DNA of 64,000 bases from Parapristionchus giblindavisi (taxonomy: Eukaryota; Nematoda; Chromadorea; Rhabditida; Diplogasteridae). The stretch is from contig CALSFV010000005.1 of the NCBI GenBank assembly GCA_943737045.1, positions 930,001 through 994,000 of the forward strand, given 5' to 3'. A program made the translations under genes and the position numbers. Shown in pieces: positions 13,214 through 49,700 of the stretch. Each line of letters starts with the position of its first letter. The stretch's first letter is position 1. Below the pieces are notes generated by a model. It made no database searches. It was given only the letters and a program-made list of their open reading frames with translations, and had not been told where the DNA came from.

Positions 13214-14158
13214 AAATTTTAGGACAAGATATGATCGTGATAGATACGGCAATCAATGAGATGTGGGCGGCGCTTTGATGGTTTACTGCAATGTGTGACG
13301 TAGGCAGATGGACGATTGAAGTGGACGAATACTACTGATTAGTGCACAATGGGATGAATGGAAGGAACAGCAATAGTCCCTCACACAGGGTTTCTCCAAT
13401 ACGGAGTGAAATTGGCAAAATATCCAATCGTCTCATCAACGTTTTGTTTTCGAATGAAGAAAAAAATGGAGATAAGTCGAAAATTTAAAAAAATAAACAA
13501 GTTGAACATAAATTGCCATGAAAGAATTGTCTAAAACACACAAAAATGTCTGTTCTACACCATATCTTCTCATTTTCAGGGATCAAGGATATAGTGCGTG
13601 ATATGATGAGGAGAAAGGCCACTAGGAGACAACTAGTAGACTAGAAGATCACTGGCAGACTAGGACGCCACTAGGACATCACTAGGAGATATGATGAGAC
13701 TTCATCTGCTCATCCAACGAACAAGAATGATATGATTCATATAATTCTAACTAAAAGTTTTGGCCTTTCAAAAACAGTTTCTACTGGTGGTAGTCGTAAA
13801 CAATATATAATAAACGCATTGCAACCCCCGTCAGATCATAAATCAATACAACGAAACCATTATGCACTAGACCTGGGAATGAGAAAAAAAATTTGTCATC
13901 CCAAAGCAGTCATAATCTAGCTTATTTAGACATCGTGTATCCTTACAAAGACTTAAATTATCGGTTGGTATATCTTTATAACTTTGATAAATCAATCAAT
14001 AAAGTAACAACAAATCAACAATGTGCACTAAAAATATTGGACACGAAAACAACGACAGTGAAACAAGAAACAAATGATAACATAACAGATTGTGTGTGTG
14101 ACTACCGTAATCAGTAAGGGGCGGAGTCAGGTTCTTCCGTGCGGGATCCAGCAATCGT

Positions 14159-37583
<23,425 letters not shown>

Positions 37584-37613
37584 CGACGGATTATCTTCTC
37601 ATTCGATATGGAC

Positions 37614-37623
37614 ACTGTAAACG
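37614..37623 (-). promoter_or_regulatory. Candidate spliced-leader or 5' UTR acceptor of RBM19
   Basis: On the minus strand CGTTTACAG precedes a 31-nt leader before the ATG at 37583. In nematodes such acceptors without a paired upstream donor are commonly trans-spliced; a 5' UTR intron is the alternative. Confidence 0.45.
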
Positions 37624-38465
37624 ATAAAATAATAACTATAAGAGAAATTAAATCAACATAACCGAAATTCGACAGGTAAATGCGCTACAAAATTTCGGCG
37701 ATCTGCGCTGTAACATCTGCCTCTAAACACAGGATTAACGAATCCATCGTGAACTGACTTTTTTAAAATAAATTTGAAGCTCGATTTTTTATTTAATATT
37801 AAATATACAAACATTAAGAATAATATGTATATTTTTGCTTCGATAAATTTCAATTATAACGCTTAGTCGGAAAAAAATCATCATTTGTGTATTTTAGGTT
37901 TTTCTCTTGGAGGTTACGGTATCTTCTATCCTCGCTTATGATACGTTTCTTTTTATATTTATTTTTTTATGAGTAATAAGCCACTTTCACACACGTTTAA
38001 AAGCATTTGTTAATGGTCAATGACAGGCACTTGATACATCCACCTACTCAACTTACACTCATAATAGCTCTGATTCATCTCTCTGTTCCGTCTAGCCCTC
38101 ACTGAACTCCCATTCATAATAGAGACTACAAGTACCATTGAACCATTCTCACTTTAGATCAGACTGTGAATCTTTAAAGGCACACGCTAATTTGAAACTC
38201 TCCGCTCTCTCGTAGACAAAGAAAGCGAGAGAGTGTGGCCCGAGCTCTTTTGTTTATTTTCGTGACTTTTGGAGCCTTTGTATTTTTGTGTAACCATTCG
38301 AACACACGCCCCCTCTAAATCTAGCTAGCATTTGCTTATTCCTCCGTTCATGAGAGATGTGTTCTGTATTCAAGAATAGGGCTGAACTTAAATTGATGAT
38401 AGAAACAGATAAATCGAAAACGATCCATCCATTACGCCTGCTTAACAGTGGAAAGTACATAGAGC

Positions 38466-39476
38466 AAACTTGTCTGGCAAATCGTTAGCCACAACCATTT
38501 GCCTGGCAAACGATTTGCCAGAATTCTGGTGTATCCCATTTCGGGCAATCGATTTGCCCGATTTCGGGCTATAGGTTTGCCCGTTTATCGATGGGCTATC
38601 GATTTGCCCATTTTCGGGCTATTGATTTGCCCAAAATGACTTGGCTCCGCCCTTTCTATTTCATCAACATTCATTATATCTTTTCATTATTTTTGCTTCC
38701 ATTTGTTTTAATTGCTAAATTTATTATGTATTTCAGATATGAATTTTCCTTGTCCGTATCTCCATTGTGTTGAAACATTTGCCTCGGTGAAGAACCGGAC
38801 ATCGCATCTCTTGTCCTATCATTATGACGATAAAGATGAGGTATGCCATTTAAAAGCACACCACGAGCTAATTTTACTCTCCTGTCTGACCACATTCTCT
38901 CGTGGGCAGAGAAAACGAGAGAACATGGGCAGAGCGGAGAGTTACAAATTAGCGCAGGCTGTGTTTTTAATACTTTTCATTGTCAGAAGTAATCAAGGCG
39001 TATTTTTAGGCAACAATTGTTTGCAAGGATTGTATCGACTTACGGAGATTCAGCTCGCTTGCTTCTTACCGTCATCATTTCAATAAATTTCACAAGGAGA
39101 AAGCCATTTCAAAATCATTTCAAAATCAGTGAAATTCATGTATGATTGAACTGTTAATATTTATTGGTTTCACCATCTTTTCTGTTTAAAGTTGTTGTCA
39201 TTAGCTCTATCAGATTTTAATTGCTGTTGAATAAATATTTATCCCTTGATAATGATGTACACAGATACAATCATGTCTTTATTAGCGAAAGTTGTCAACC
39301 AATTCTTCAGAAGGATCGGGGCGAGCAGCGACGCTGTTTTCACACTGCAGGTTATCGATTTGCCCGTATCTGGGCAAAACATAATTTCCCAAATGCTGAC
39401 TTAAGAGATTTACCAGAATTCGGGCAAATAATTGCATGAGTTATGTTGGCAAAACATATGCCCAAATATAGACAAA
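38466..39476. repeat. Foldback with GATTTGCCC/GGGCTAT tandem units
   Basis: Left part 38466-38640 consists of repeated GGGC(A/T)ATCGATTTGCCC and GGCAAACGATTTGCC units. The right part 39340-39476 carries the inverse units (TTATCGATTTGCCC, ATTCGGGCAAAT, GGCAAAACATATGCCC). Ends CAAACTTGTCT and AGACAAACTTT are roughly complementary. A complete GGCACACC MITE is inserted between (38848-38971). Confidence 0.55.
38848..38971. repeat. MITE copy (GGCACACC family)
   Basis: Full-length copy: TTTAAAAGCACACCACGAGCTAATTTTACTCTCC at one end, the complementary GGAGAGTTACAAATTAGCGC with TTTTTAA at the other, and facing CATTCTCTCGTG / GAGAACATGGGC inner arms. Confidence 0.75.
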
Positions 39477-39886
39477 CTTTCTCTCAATATCAACGGAACT
39501 CTCCAGTCATTCCAAAGTGTTCTAGGAGAGGGTTAGAGGATTGTTGGTATATTTTTCGAATTTAGTCAGACTAACTTAACTAAATGTATGTAGGAAGTAA
39601 GCAACTTGTAAATGGATCATGATAGTTTTGTTTGTTCCGCATCTTCGCCATTCCTCCCTAAACAAGTATCCATACTACATACTCACTGCACTTGAACTCG
39701 AGTAGGATTACTCTTTGATCATCTATTCTATTCGTGTGTGATCCATGCTAAAGACACCAGTTCACTGATCCCTTCCCCCTTAAAGGTACCCTTTAAGGAA
39801 CACCACCAAACTTCACTGACAAACTCCATTCCGTGTAAGTATTGTAAGTTCCTAAGCGTCAAGAACTTACACCTCATGACTTATCC

Positions 39887-39994
39887 TTTTAAGGCACACC
39901 CCGGGCTAATTTAAAACTCTCTCGCTCGCTTGTTTGTGTATGAAAGAGCGTCGTCAGAGCGGAGAGTACAATTATCTCGGGGTGAACCTTTAAG
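39887..39994. repeat. MITE copy (GGCACACC family)
   Basis: TTTTAAGGCACACCCCGGGC at the left, CTCGGGGTGAACCTTTAA at the right, with GTCAGAGCGGAGAGTACAAT as the inner arm. One of the best preserved pairs of termini. Confidence 0.75.
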
Positions 39995-42444
39995 GAACTC
40001 CGACCAAGCTAGCTTCAACCGCTTTTCTTTTACAATAATTCCTCCACTTCCTTATTTCACACAAATAGTGAGGTGTTTCAAACATGGTAATCTTTGATCT
40101 CTCCATTTCTCACACTATCTCATTGCTCTCTCAACCATTGATAGAGCATTCCGTTTTCTTCATCTTCTTCATGTGTATTTCAAAAATATGACAAAAATAC
40201 AGAATTAATACATCAGGGACGCCAAAAATACAATACCACAGCGCGGTAGGCAAGGCTAAAGGTTTCCTCGTTGCGTAGTAATGCTCCGTATAGAAGGATA
40301 GAGAGTGTGTAAAACGCAGAGAGTTTTTCTCTGGCATTCTTTACTTTTCGTGGCTTTTGAACAGTACATCTTGTCGGTATTATGAAATAGCAGTTGTGTT
40401 GTGTTCAAAACTCGAGTGAGAAAAGAGCAAAAGGTGAAAAAGTGTTCAAAGGCGCAATTGGAAGTACATAAGCTCACACCGCCAATTAGCACGGTTGTTG
40501 AAGGTGGTTATTTAGCAAAAGCGCAAGCTCCATTTTGTATTTTATTGTTCAAATTTTTTCATAGACCCGATTTTTTTAACATTTGATCTCATAATATTCA
40601 CTGTCTTTTCTTCATTTTGAAAGTCACTAACTAATTAGTAGTAACTCACTAGCTCAGTAGCTAGTAAGCAATCTCTCTCATTTAGCATGCTAGAATACTG
40701 TTATGTGGCAACCATTCTAATGACTCCATTTCGTATTTTCCTTTGTTCGAAAATTTTTCTTGACCCGACTTCAACATGCTTTCGTCTCGTCTTTCGCTGC
40801 TATGTCATTTGTTCTTACGCCTCTTTTGTTATAATTATAATTTAATTTAATTTAGCCTACATCCAAATTTGGCAAAATGAAAAGAACAACAAATTTAAAA
40901 AAATAATAAATAAACAAATAAATAAATATTGGAGCCAAATGTATATATTGAGTCAATGTATGACCCTCGCATACTTTTCGCTACCTTGCGTCTACTCTCA
41001 TAGTTGGGTCCCCCATATAGACCGCTCACAGGAGGGAGATCATGTCAGAATGATCCTGAATGATGAATGTGAATGATGTCCCCTCATTATCCTTGCATCG
41101 TCATTCCCCATGACCCATTCCCCTGTATAAACCCCCGTCCTATGTTGATAAAGTTAGTCTCGAGTGAGCTTGTCGTCTAGTCTTCCTTGTTACACTTCAA
41201 CTCTCATAATGAGTCCATTCGCACATACGAATTAGGAACCCTTAAGGGACACAACAGTTATCTTTTGTTTCACATGATCATTGACACATTCCAATCCATG
41301 TAAACGCATTCCTAATGCAGTGTTCAAAAGTCACTGACGGAAAAGAAACGAAAAACCGAAAAGAGGGGAGTACTGCCTTTTTTTAAAATAAACGTATCCA
41401 TTGAACCATTATTAATTAATTTTTTATAGCTAATTTAAAAATTTCACAACTTGAGCATATTTTTAAAAGTAATTTGAAACAGCCCGATAACGATCAATAT
41501 CTTTATGGAGTCCTTTCGCTGTACTCAATGCCATCTTTTTTACGTAAGTAGATTTCTCATCCCACGCTGTATTCGAAACCCTGGAAAAAAGTTAAGAGAA
41601 AACGCTCGGCTTTATTGATAGTCTTCCTGTTTTTTCTACTTTTTGCTCTAGTGTCTCTCCATTTCACACACCATTTCCCTGTTCTCTAAGAACGGCCTCT
41701 TCATTCGACACACTCTCACTATTATCTGCCCACTAGGTGGTCACCTCCTGATGCTCTGATAGCCATTAATTACTCCATCGACACCTACCCTCGCATCACC
41801 TCCTCAAGGAGACTCTTCAACACACACAAAGCGTTTGTATATCGAACGGGCTAGAGAACGACGAGAGATCACGTGAAACGAGAGGTAACAGACAGAGAGG
41901 TGCTGTACTCTGACACCCAAAGGTCGAATTCCTGCCCTATCTCCTCGACTGATCTACTCCCATGGTTTACACGGTTCTTCTTCTTGTCCTTTTTGTCCAA
42001 CTTCTTTTGTGATTCTGCGTATACTTTCAGTTCATTTTTGTTGTATTACTTATAACACATTTATCAAGAGTCTGTCTGGTCGAGGACTCTGGTGTGCATG
42101 GGTTTCCATAAATTCGTGCAGCATCAGGCATGACTTTGAATGAAATGGTTTATCAACATCGTTATTTTGTAGTTCTCTAAAGGATTCTGTGAGAATGGAA
42201 GAGCTTTTCCCCAATCAATCATAGAATCTCCAGTCCAATGCTAGTATGCGCTTTATCTAACGCTATTGTGCTTAAAATTATTTTAATTCTGATTGATCGA
42301 TTGATTTATTTAATCGTAACCCATCCATGTCAATCAGGATTACGGACGAAAAATGACAGTAGCGGCCCCCTTTGGATAATCTCTATTGCTGATAGCTACA
42401 CTAGTTTCGGATGGTCATTCCTCGTTTCATATACACACATATAT

Positions 42445-42885
42445 ACATACATAGGAACTTTCCTGTTTTTTGGCCCGGGGTAATTTACATAAATTCTGCA
42501 TTTGCAGAACTGCTCCCCTGTTAGGGGAGGCATTCCCTCCCTTTTTAGGGAGGGCAGTCCAATGGGGGCCCGTGCTCCCCGCCCTCTCATCCAAATGGGA
42601 GAGCGCTGGACTGAAACGAAGAATGAGGAAGACGGCTTTTATAGATATTTGTAATTATATTAAATTGTGTTAGGATTTGAACGAGATAGTGCGAAAATTG
42701 AGAGAGCAATTCTTCATTTTATCTTCGCATTCACGAATGGCTGGGTTGGTTTTTACACATTTAGACCGCGCAATGGAGAAATAGAAACTAATTAAGAAAT
42801 GGCGAGTGGTGAATGATAGAGAGTTTAATGCAAATTTTCCCCGGGCCAAAAATCAGGAAAGTGCCCATACATATAGATACCATTA
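42445..42885. repeat. Foldback, ACTTTCCTG...TTTTTGGCCCGGGG arms
   Basis: About 45 bp terminal arms: ACATAGGAACTTTCCTG, TTTTTTGGCCCGGGG and ATTT on the left, with the inverse CCCCGGGCCAAAAATCAGGA on the right. The interior includes a second GC-rich inverted pair (GGGGAGGCATTCCCTCCC). Confidence 0.6.
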
Positions 42886-43135
42886 CAAAATATTCCGATG
42901 TTGAGGTTCCATCTCCACTCGCGTAATATAAGTGCAATTGACTACACCTTGGTAGATTTATCCCTAACAATAAATATGTCATCGAAAACACAACCATTGG
43001 GCATAGGATTAAGTGCATCTCGGTTGTCTTATTCATAAGAACCTAGCTTCATATGCGAAAACTTTTTTGTAAGTGTCTAATAACTTGACGGTATGTAAAA
43101 ATTCATATAGTAACACAAAGTGACCGCCAATACTT

Positions 43136-43263
43136 CTTCCCCCTCTCTTCCACTCTCCCTCTCTCTCCCTCTACCTTCTCCCTCTCCCTCTCCCTCTCTC
43201 TCTCTATCTTCTCCCTCTCCCTCTTCCTCTCTCTCCCTCTTCCTCTCTCTCGCTCTCTCCCTC

Positions 43264-43327
<64 letters not shown>

Positions 43328-43412
43328 TCCCTCTTCCTCTCTCTCTCTCGCTCTCTCCCTCTCCCTCTTCCTCTCTCTCACACTCTCTTTTTCCCTCTCT
43401 CTCAACTTCCTC
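43136..43412. repeat. CT / CCCTCT microsatellite
   Basis: Compound tract of TCCCTC and TTCCTC hexamers with a (CT)n core at about 43270-43322. ORFs on both strands (SLSL and RERE) are translations of the repeat. Confidence 0.95.
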
Positions 43413-43667
43413 CTTATCTAGTCACTTATGCCTCCTCGTGTGTAGAATTATCGAAACAATGGGGGAAAGACTAAAGTCATTCTCGACATTCTCGAGAGTA
43501 GCGTCATTAAAATGATTCGGTATGATTCAAAGGCCTTCTTTTCTAGAGCAAACCGTTTTCTTTTAAGTACATTCCCAGAAACCGAGAAAGAAAAACCTGT
43601 GAGGAACCGAGAAAAATGGTCGTTTGCTATTCACAATATTCGCTTTATCACTATCACTTATCACTAA

Positions 43668-43781
43668 TCACCCCATGCTAATTTTACCCTCCGCATTGGC
43701 AATACTCTCTCGTAGATAAACAAAGCGAGAGGACATTGCCAGAGCGGAAAGATTCAAATTAGCTTGGGGTGTGGCTTTAAA
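43668..43781. repeat. MITE copy (GGCACACC family)
   Basis: CACCCCATGCTAATTTTACC on one side, AAATTAGCTTGGGGTGTGG on the other, CTCCGCATTGGCAATACTCT facing GGACATTGCCAGAGCGGA. Confidence 0.75.
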
Positions 43782-44040
43782 ATGGTTTTTTTATCCCGAT
43801 ATTTCTTGCCAATTCTTCACGCCGTATTGGTTGTAGTCGTGACGAGAGGGGGGGGGCTAGGCTATCCTGGACGGCCTAGTACTACACAGCGTTCTCATGA
43901 CTTTCAAAGCAAGAACGACCGCTCAACATACAAGCTCTCTCGAATACAATGGTCTCTCCTTTGTCTTGCTTTCGAAGAAAAATGGCTTGGACCAGAATAC
44001 TGTGACTATGTACATCAAAATCATCATCAGCACTGTGTAC

Positions 44041-44843
44041 TAGGGATCCGCAAATGTGCATTCGTGCAAAATGATTTTCAAAATGAAAATGAAAAAAAAG
44101 TCGTGCGCACGACTTCATTATTATAATTAAGTATTCATTCGTGCAAATTAATGCATTCGAGTCATTCTTATCATTTTGATTCATCAAATTGGTGACTGGT
44201 CTGTCATGTCTAAAAGACGTTGGAGTAATCTTTGGGAGAGTTTTGTTTTGAAAGAAGGTAATGATATTTTTAAAAATATTTCGTTTTGTTTATTATGTCA
44301 TTTGTCATTACTGTTAATTTTTAAACATTTCATATTGGTTTTGTAGTTCATCACAAAGGTGAGACATGCTTCTTGCAATTTCAGGAGATGACAGCGCAAC
44401 TTGCATCCACTGTGCGAGTTAATAAGTATAGTCAGAAGGCTAGGTATTATTCATATATCAAAGAACATTTATTGAAGTTCATTTTTTAGAGAAATTTCTG
44501 CAATTCCATTCAATGGTTCAAGTTTCAACAAGGAATATGTTCTTAGTGATGATGAAAAAGACGAAGAAGAAGAATCTAAGCAATTTGATGATGATCAAGA
44601 TCCTGAAAACCTATCAGCTTGACTATGATTATTATAATTATACATTCAGTTGTTGTTTTATTATCTTGTTTGTCGATGTTAATGTTGTTTTGAGTTTTAT
44701 TTTTGTTAGTACAACTGCTTAATAAATGCCAAATGCACGAATGGGAACGAAAAAATGCGTCGTAATTGTGCAGAATGACTTTCCATCATTTTCATTTCGT
44801 TCATGCTCGTACCGGCTGTGCATTGCACAAATGCGGATCCCTA
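44041..44843 (+). mobile_element. hAT-type transposon remnant, 803 bp, 8-bp target duplication
   Basis: Termini TAGGGATCCGCAAATGTGCA and TGCACAAATGCGGATCCCTA are perfect or near-perfect inverted repeats of hAT type. The 8-mer CTGTGTAC flanks both ends (44033-44040 and 44844-44851). Inside, on the plus strand from ATG 44205, a short spliced reading gives RRWSNLWESFVLKEG, then after a TTTCAG acceptor SATCIHC. That W..F...C..C pattern resembles the start of a BED zinc finger of hAT transposases. The frame then hits a stop. A later stretch after TTTTTAG (44491-44622) encodes an acidic tail (SDDEKDEEEESKQF). The catalytic domain is absent. Confidence 0.8.
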
Positions 44844-45582
44844 CTGTGTACTTGGTGCTTTGCTGTGGTCGATATAGCAATTGTAATCCATTCCTCACCA
44901 TGTAGTCTACTCTTCCTGACTGTGGCAGAAGGCGTGATCAATAGATCTCTCACCTCCCCCCCCCCCCATCCCCATCCACCTCTCTTTTAATAATTTTATT
45001 CTTTCTCATATTTTTTGTTGCACTCGAACACTTTGTACTTGTTGAAACACCTTTGCGGTGTACGATAAATAAATACAAAAATAAATAGTCTTGCTTCGAA
45101 ATCGTTGACCAAAAGGGGTCAAATCAAACCGTTGCGAACAAGGTCGGAGTTACTCCTGCATGGTTCATGACGTAATCAAGATGTTCCTAATACGCTCTAC
45201 TGTTCGTAAATACTGCGATAAATTCTCTTACCAAAATTGGGCGTTTACAACATTTTTTATGCAATAAATTAATAAATGAAAATGTACAAGTTTAGGATTT
45301 CATGCACATTAAATATATATTTTGAAATGTGAATTTTGAAGTCAAGTACATTCCATAATACTCACGACAACGACGACGGACTGCTGGAAAGAACACAGGT
45401 GTTTTGCACCTAAAACGGAAAATCCATGCTCTAGCGGAAAGTGTTTCGAAAGCGTTCAGTATCGCTCAGGCCGTTCAATGCCTGATCATAATCGGATCTT
45501 TTTCGGTTCACATTCCTCAATAATTCAAGTTCCCTGCCAAATGAACAACAAGCCGATAAGACATCGTTGCAACGCCGGAGAG

Positions 45583-45950
45583 TCTCTCCATCTCCCTCTT
45601 CCCCTTCCTCTTCCTCTCCCTCTTCCTCTTCCCCTCCCTCTTCCTCTCACTCTCCCTCTTCCCCTCCCTCTCCCTTTCTCCCTCTCGTTCTCCCTCTTTC
45701 TCTTTCTCTCCCTCTACAGAATAAGTATTCACGCTGCCTTATCTTTATGATCTGCCCAGGTATATTAAAATACCGCGAGTGTTCAAGCTCCTATCTCCTT
45801 CGCAAACCGAACACATCTCATGAGATCGGCTAATTTATCTCCCTCTCCCTCTTGGACCTCTCCCTCTCGGATCTCTCCCTCTCCCCTTATGATCTCTCCC
45901 TCTTCCTCTACGATCTCTCCCTCTCCCTCTATCATCTCTACCTCTTGGAC
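45583..45950. repeat. CCCTCT/CTTCCC microsatellite and interrupted copies
   Basis: 45583-45717 is a tract of CTCTTCC and CTCCCTCT units. 45838-45950 repeats ATCTCTCCCTCTCCCTCT separated by short GGACC, CGGATC, ATGATC and ACGATC spacers, a roughly 25-30 bp tandem pattern. ORFs here are repeat translations. Confidence 0.85.
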
Positions 45951-46730
45951 TCTTACTTTCGGCGTTCCTCGATCCTTCTTTAAATGGTGGAAAGAAACGA
46001 CTGCGGCGACCTCACCTAATGCTTTGTTCAAAAGTTGAGGAAACAAAAGAAAAAGAGGCGAGAAAGTGTCCAAAACGAGAAGAATTGTCAGTGTTTTCTC
46101 TTTTCTTTTCCGAGACGAACACCCATTTCTTTTTTTTATATTCATTTCGTTTTACTCTCTTATACTACAAACTTTGCTCTATCTCTTTCTCTCTGTAACT
46201 ATCCACTATCCTTTCTCCTCCTCCACTATGCCTCTCTCTTTTTTTGTCTCCCCCTTCCTCTCCCTCTCTCTCAATGATTTCCCTATCTCTATCTCCTTCT
46301 GTCCCAAACTATCTACATATCTAATTCTTCCCCTCTCTCCTTTATCTCTTCATTTTTCTATCTCTCCCTCTCCCTCTACTCTCCTAACCTGCAGCTGAAC
46401 CACGGCCATTCAATTCTTTGAATATTTCTGTCTCTCTCTCCCTCCCTCCCTCTCCCTCCATTCAATTCGTTCCCACTTGAGACCTGCCGTGCATTTTCAC
46501 TTTGTAGCCTAGACTCTTCCCCGTTTTCAATTGTTCCCAGACCATTGCAAAAACCCTGTGCTTTCCAGTATAGCCAAAGTTGTGCTGTATTTGTTTTTTT
46601 TGTAGTGATTGCTATTATCATTGTTATTCTTCTTATAATTATAATTTCACCGTCCACATTTTGAAAGATACTTTATTGTTATATGAGTGAACTGATAAGA
46701 ATAATCAGGCCGGAATGATTAAATCAATAA

Positions 46731-46736
46731 TTGCAG
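46731..46736 (+). promoter_or_regulatory. Candidate trans-splice acceptor of the secreted-protein gene
   Basis: AATAATTGCAG lies three bases before the start codon at 46740, with no obvious upstream coding exon. This spacing is typical for spliced-leader acceptors in nematodes. Confidence 0.5.
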
Positions 46737-46739
46737 CAC

Positions 46740-49700
46740 ATGTTGCTGGAATGGTCGGCGGCCCTACTGCTGGTCGGTATTTCTACGACTCTTGCAAAAG
46801 ATGTGAGTTATTATTTATTTTCCTATTACTTTACCACATGTCGTTGCGCCTCAGATAAATTAGTTTTAATTAATTTTTTTTTGCTGTTTTCATATATTGT
46901 GCTGTGCAAAAAGCCATGAAAAGATAAGAAGCAGAGGTGAGAGAGTGTGTAAAACGAGGAGAGTTTTCTCTGATTTTCTTTTCTTTTCGTGACTTTTGAA
47001 CATAGCTTAAGATACCACTGATTTGCGATACCTCTCCCTGTCCCTATCCCTCTGTTCCTCTCTCTCTCTCCCTCTTCCTATCCTTCTCTCTCTCCCTCTA
47101 CCTCTATCTATTTTATGGTCATGTTATCTTAGAATCATTGCTATCTACTCATGTTCCCACTAAATACCATTGGAATGTTTCTGACTCATTCGATCTAATG
47201 TATTCTTCATGTGTAGATCATTCAATCATCATAAATAATTCAGAGTGTCTAGACGTAGTGGCCGAAATCAACTATTTTAATATTTTCTATTGGTACCAAT
47301 AATGTGCAGGCGTAACATTAATTTGTAAATTTTGAATTAGCTTTGAATAATAGAAAGATCTTATTTCGTCGACTATGGTTACCTTCTCTCAAAATGATGC
47401 GGTGTTAAAATCTTGTAAAAGTAGATGGAAAAGTGTAAAAGTAGTGTTAATTTTTTGATTGTAAAAGTAGTTGGAAAAGTAGTAATCCAACACAAGCGTA
47501 ATGGGATTTTTGCTGTAAAAGTTTGTCAATTACGAAGGCATACTACTTTTCCAACTACTTTTACAATCAGAAATTAACACTACTTTTTTCTACTTTTACA
47601 AGATTTTAACACCACATGAATGCGCTTAATTGATAATTATAAAAATAATTTATTTGCTATATTTTTGATGCTATCATCCTTTGTCCAGTCCGTATCTCTA
47701 TTGGTAATCAATGTGTTCGTGCCATTCCGCAATTTTTACGTTCAAACCCGGTCTTGTTTTTTAAAAATTTTTTTATAAATTTCAAAATGCTCGCCAAAGC
47801 ACATATTACATATTACGTTCTAACAATAAAGACGGTTTTCACAATTTGTGTATTGCACCTCTCTCTCTCTCTCCTCTTTGTATCGTTTGTGGATAACCAT
47901 AACACATGTGATCCCCGTGTCAAGGCTGACATAGATATCGTTAATGCTCAAACTACCATTACAATCAAAACATGATCTTTGATCTCTTGATGGCCACCTA
48001 AGGAAAAAAAGAAAATATCACCTAAGGAAACTTCTGATCTGAAAAATGATCTGACGCAACGTAAGTCTCGAGTCAGAAACATCGGAGTACTCTCAGTCCG
48101 CATTCTCTCACTTACTTCCAGTCTAGAGAGAGACCAGAGAGAGAGATCAGAGAGAGACCAGAGAGGATCGTTCCAAACTATCTCTTGGGCCTCTTGTTAG
48201 CCTAACGGTCCATTTCTCAATGGACTTTTTGCCTGTCTGCCTCTCCATTCACTACACTTTGCCATCCTCTTTTCAACATAACAATGACCACATCCCTGTT
48301 TAGGGCTTAAGGGTCTACTTCTCAAGTTGTGTATGTATGTGTTATGTGGATCTAGCGATCCAAAGAGATATCTTGGAATGATTTGAACAATCGTCCCTAG
48401 TCCGGTATTTATGTGCACATTATGATATTAGAGAGATAGACTGTCTGCATTGCGCAATAAAGTGTTCTGTCTATTGAATTGGGCAAGAAATGTCTGACTG
48501 GTTGTAACGGTCTCATGGAGTTTTCGAAATTCAAATGCATAGCACATATTTAAACCTCCGCTCTGGCAATGTTTTTTCGCTTTCTTTAGAGAGCATTGCC
48601 AGTAAAATTAGCTCTTGATGTACCTTTAAATGGGAAATAATGAAAAAAGTTCATGACTATTTGAACTTCCGTGTCGGTTTTGTCAAAGTCAGTCAAAAGT
48701 TCGAGAACGTTCGATCGACTGAATACAGCTAAGATTATGCTATTTAGAAGTTTAGAATTCAGTGGTTATAAAGATTTCGGGGGTTTACGCTTTATGATCG
48801 CTGAAGGTCAGCGTATAAATAGAATGGAAGAACGTAGAATTATTTTGTCTAAATCTCTAATTTTCCACGCTCTCTAGTCATTTCTCTATTATAGCTTGAA
48901 ACGAAAGTCTAAGCGGGGACGTGGATGCCACCAGAAGGTTCTCTTCATGCGAATGGTCATAGCAACTTTTGTGAGAAAGGAGAAATCATGAGTAACCAAC
49001 CATGAGCCTAGTCTTGATAAATGCGTTTAAATGGGTGAAATGACCGCGGGTGGTCAGCATTCTACAGCAGTATATTCTGTCTCAAGCCATTTTTCATGGA
49101 ATCCAGACAGATCAGAGATGGGAAAGTTGGGCTAAATGAACGGGTGTTCTGGCCATCCCAGTGATGAGAATACTCTGTGCATCCTGTAATCATTTCATGG
49201 TCAGTAACTCCTACTGCGCAAGCAGTATAAACCCGGCTCGTCTCTCTCTACCTTGAAATCTCTCCCTCTCCCTCTCCCTCTCCCTCTCCCTCTCCCTCTC
49301 CCTCTCCCTCTCCCTCTCCCTCTCCCTCTCCCTCTCCCTCTCCCTCTCCCTCTCCCTCTCCCTCTCCCTCTCCCTCTCCCTCTCCTTCTTCTACCTCTAC
49401 CTCTACCTCTTAATCTCCAGCTGAGTCGTAGAGCTATTTAAATCGCATTAACATGCGCGCAACTTTGTACCTATCAATCTCTTTGTCGCGGAAAAACTGC
49501 GCAATGAATCATTTTGGTTTGATCGAAAGATAAAGATCAAATTTAAAGATCAAAGATTAGAGTCCATGGATTAAGATTTAGAATCATATATCAAGATTAA
49601 GGATTAATAATCACAGTACAAATAGAAAAGATCAAAGATCAAAGATCAAAGATCAACATTCCAGGATGACTGTCCACGACCGGCCTATTTGTCGCGACTC

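Larger units (their letters stand above)
10154..14158. other. Intergenic region with simple repeats, no gene seen
   Basis: Lies between two minus-strand genes. It holds one partial MITE, a large GGGAGA/GAGAGG tract, CT-rich DNA (11256-11610), runs of AATCAATAAATCAATCA (11700-12050), a diverged tandem repeat (12640-12850) and an AATATT tract (13151-13213). Open frames inside the purine tract encode only RERE or SLPL low complexity. No exon-like pattern was found. Confidence 0.6.
37624..46730. other. 9 kb intergenic region rich in repeats
   Basis: Between the divergently transcribed RBM19 and the secreted-protein gene. It contains MITE copies (38173, 38848, 39887, 43668), a foldback with GATTTGCCC tandem repeats (38466-39476), another foldback (42445-42885), a CT microsatellite (43136-43412), a hAT-type element (44041-44843) and TCTCCC tracts (45583-45950, 46180-46390). 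I saw no convincing exon outside the hAT element; short ORFs here have no recognisable domain. Confidence 0.6.
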
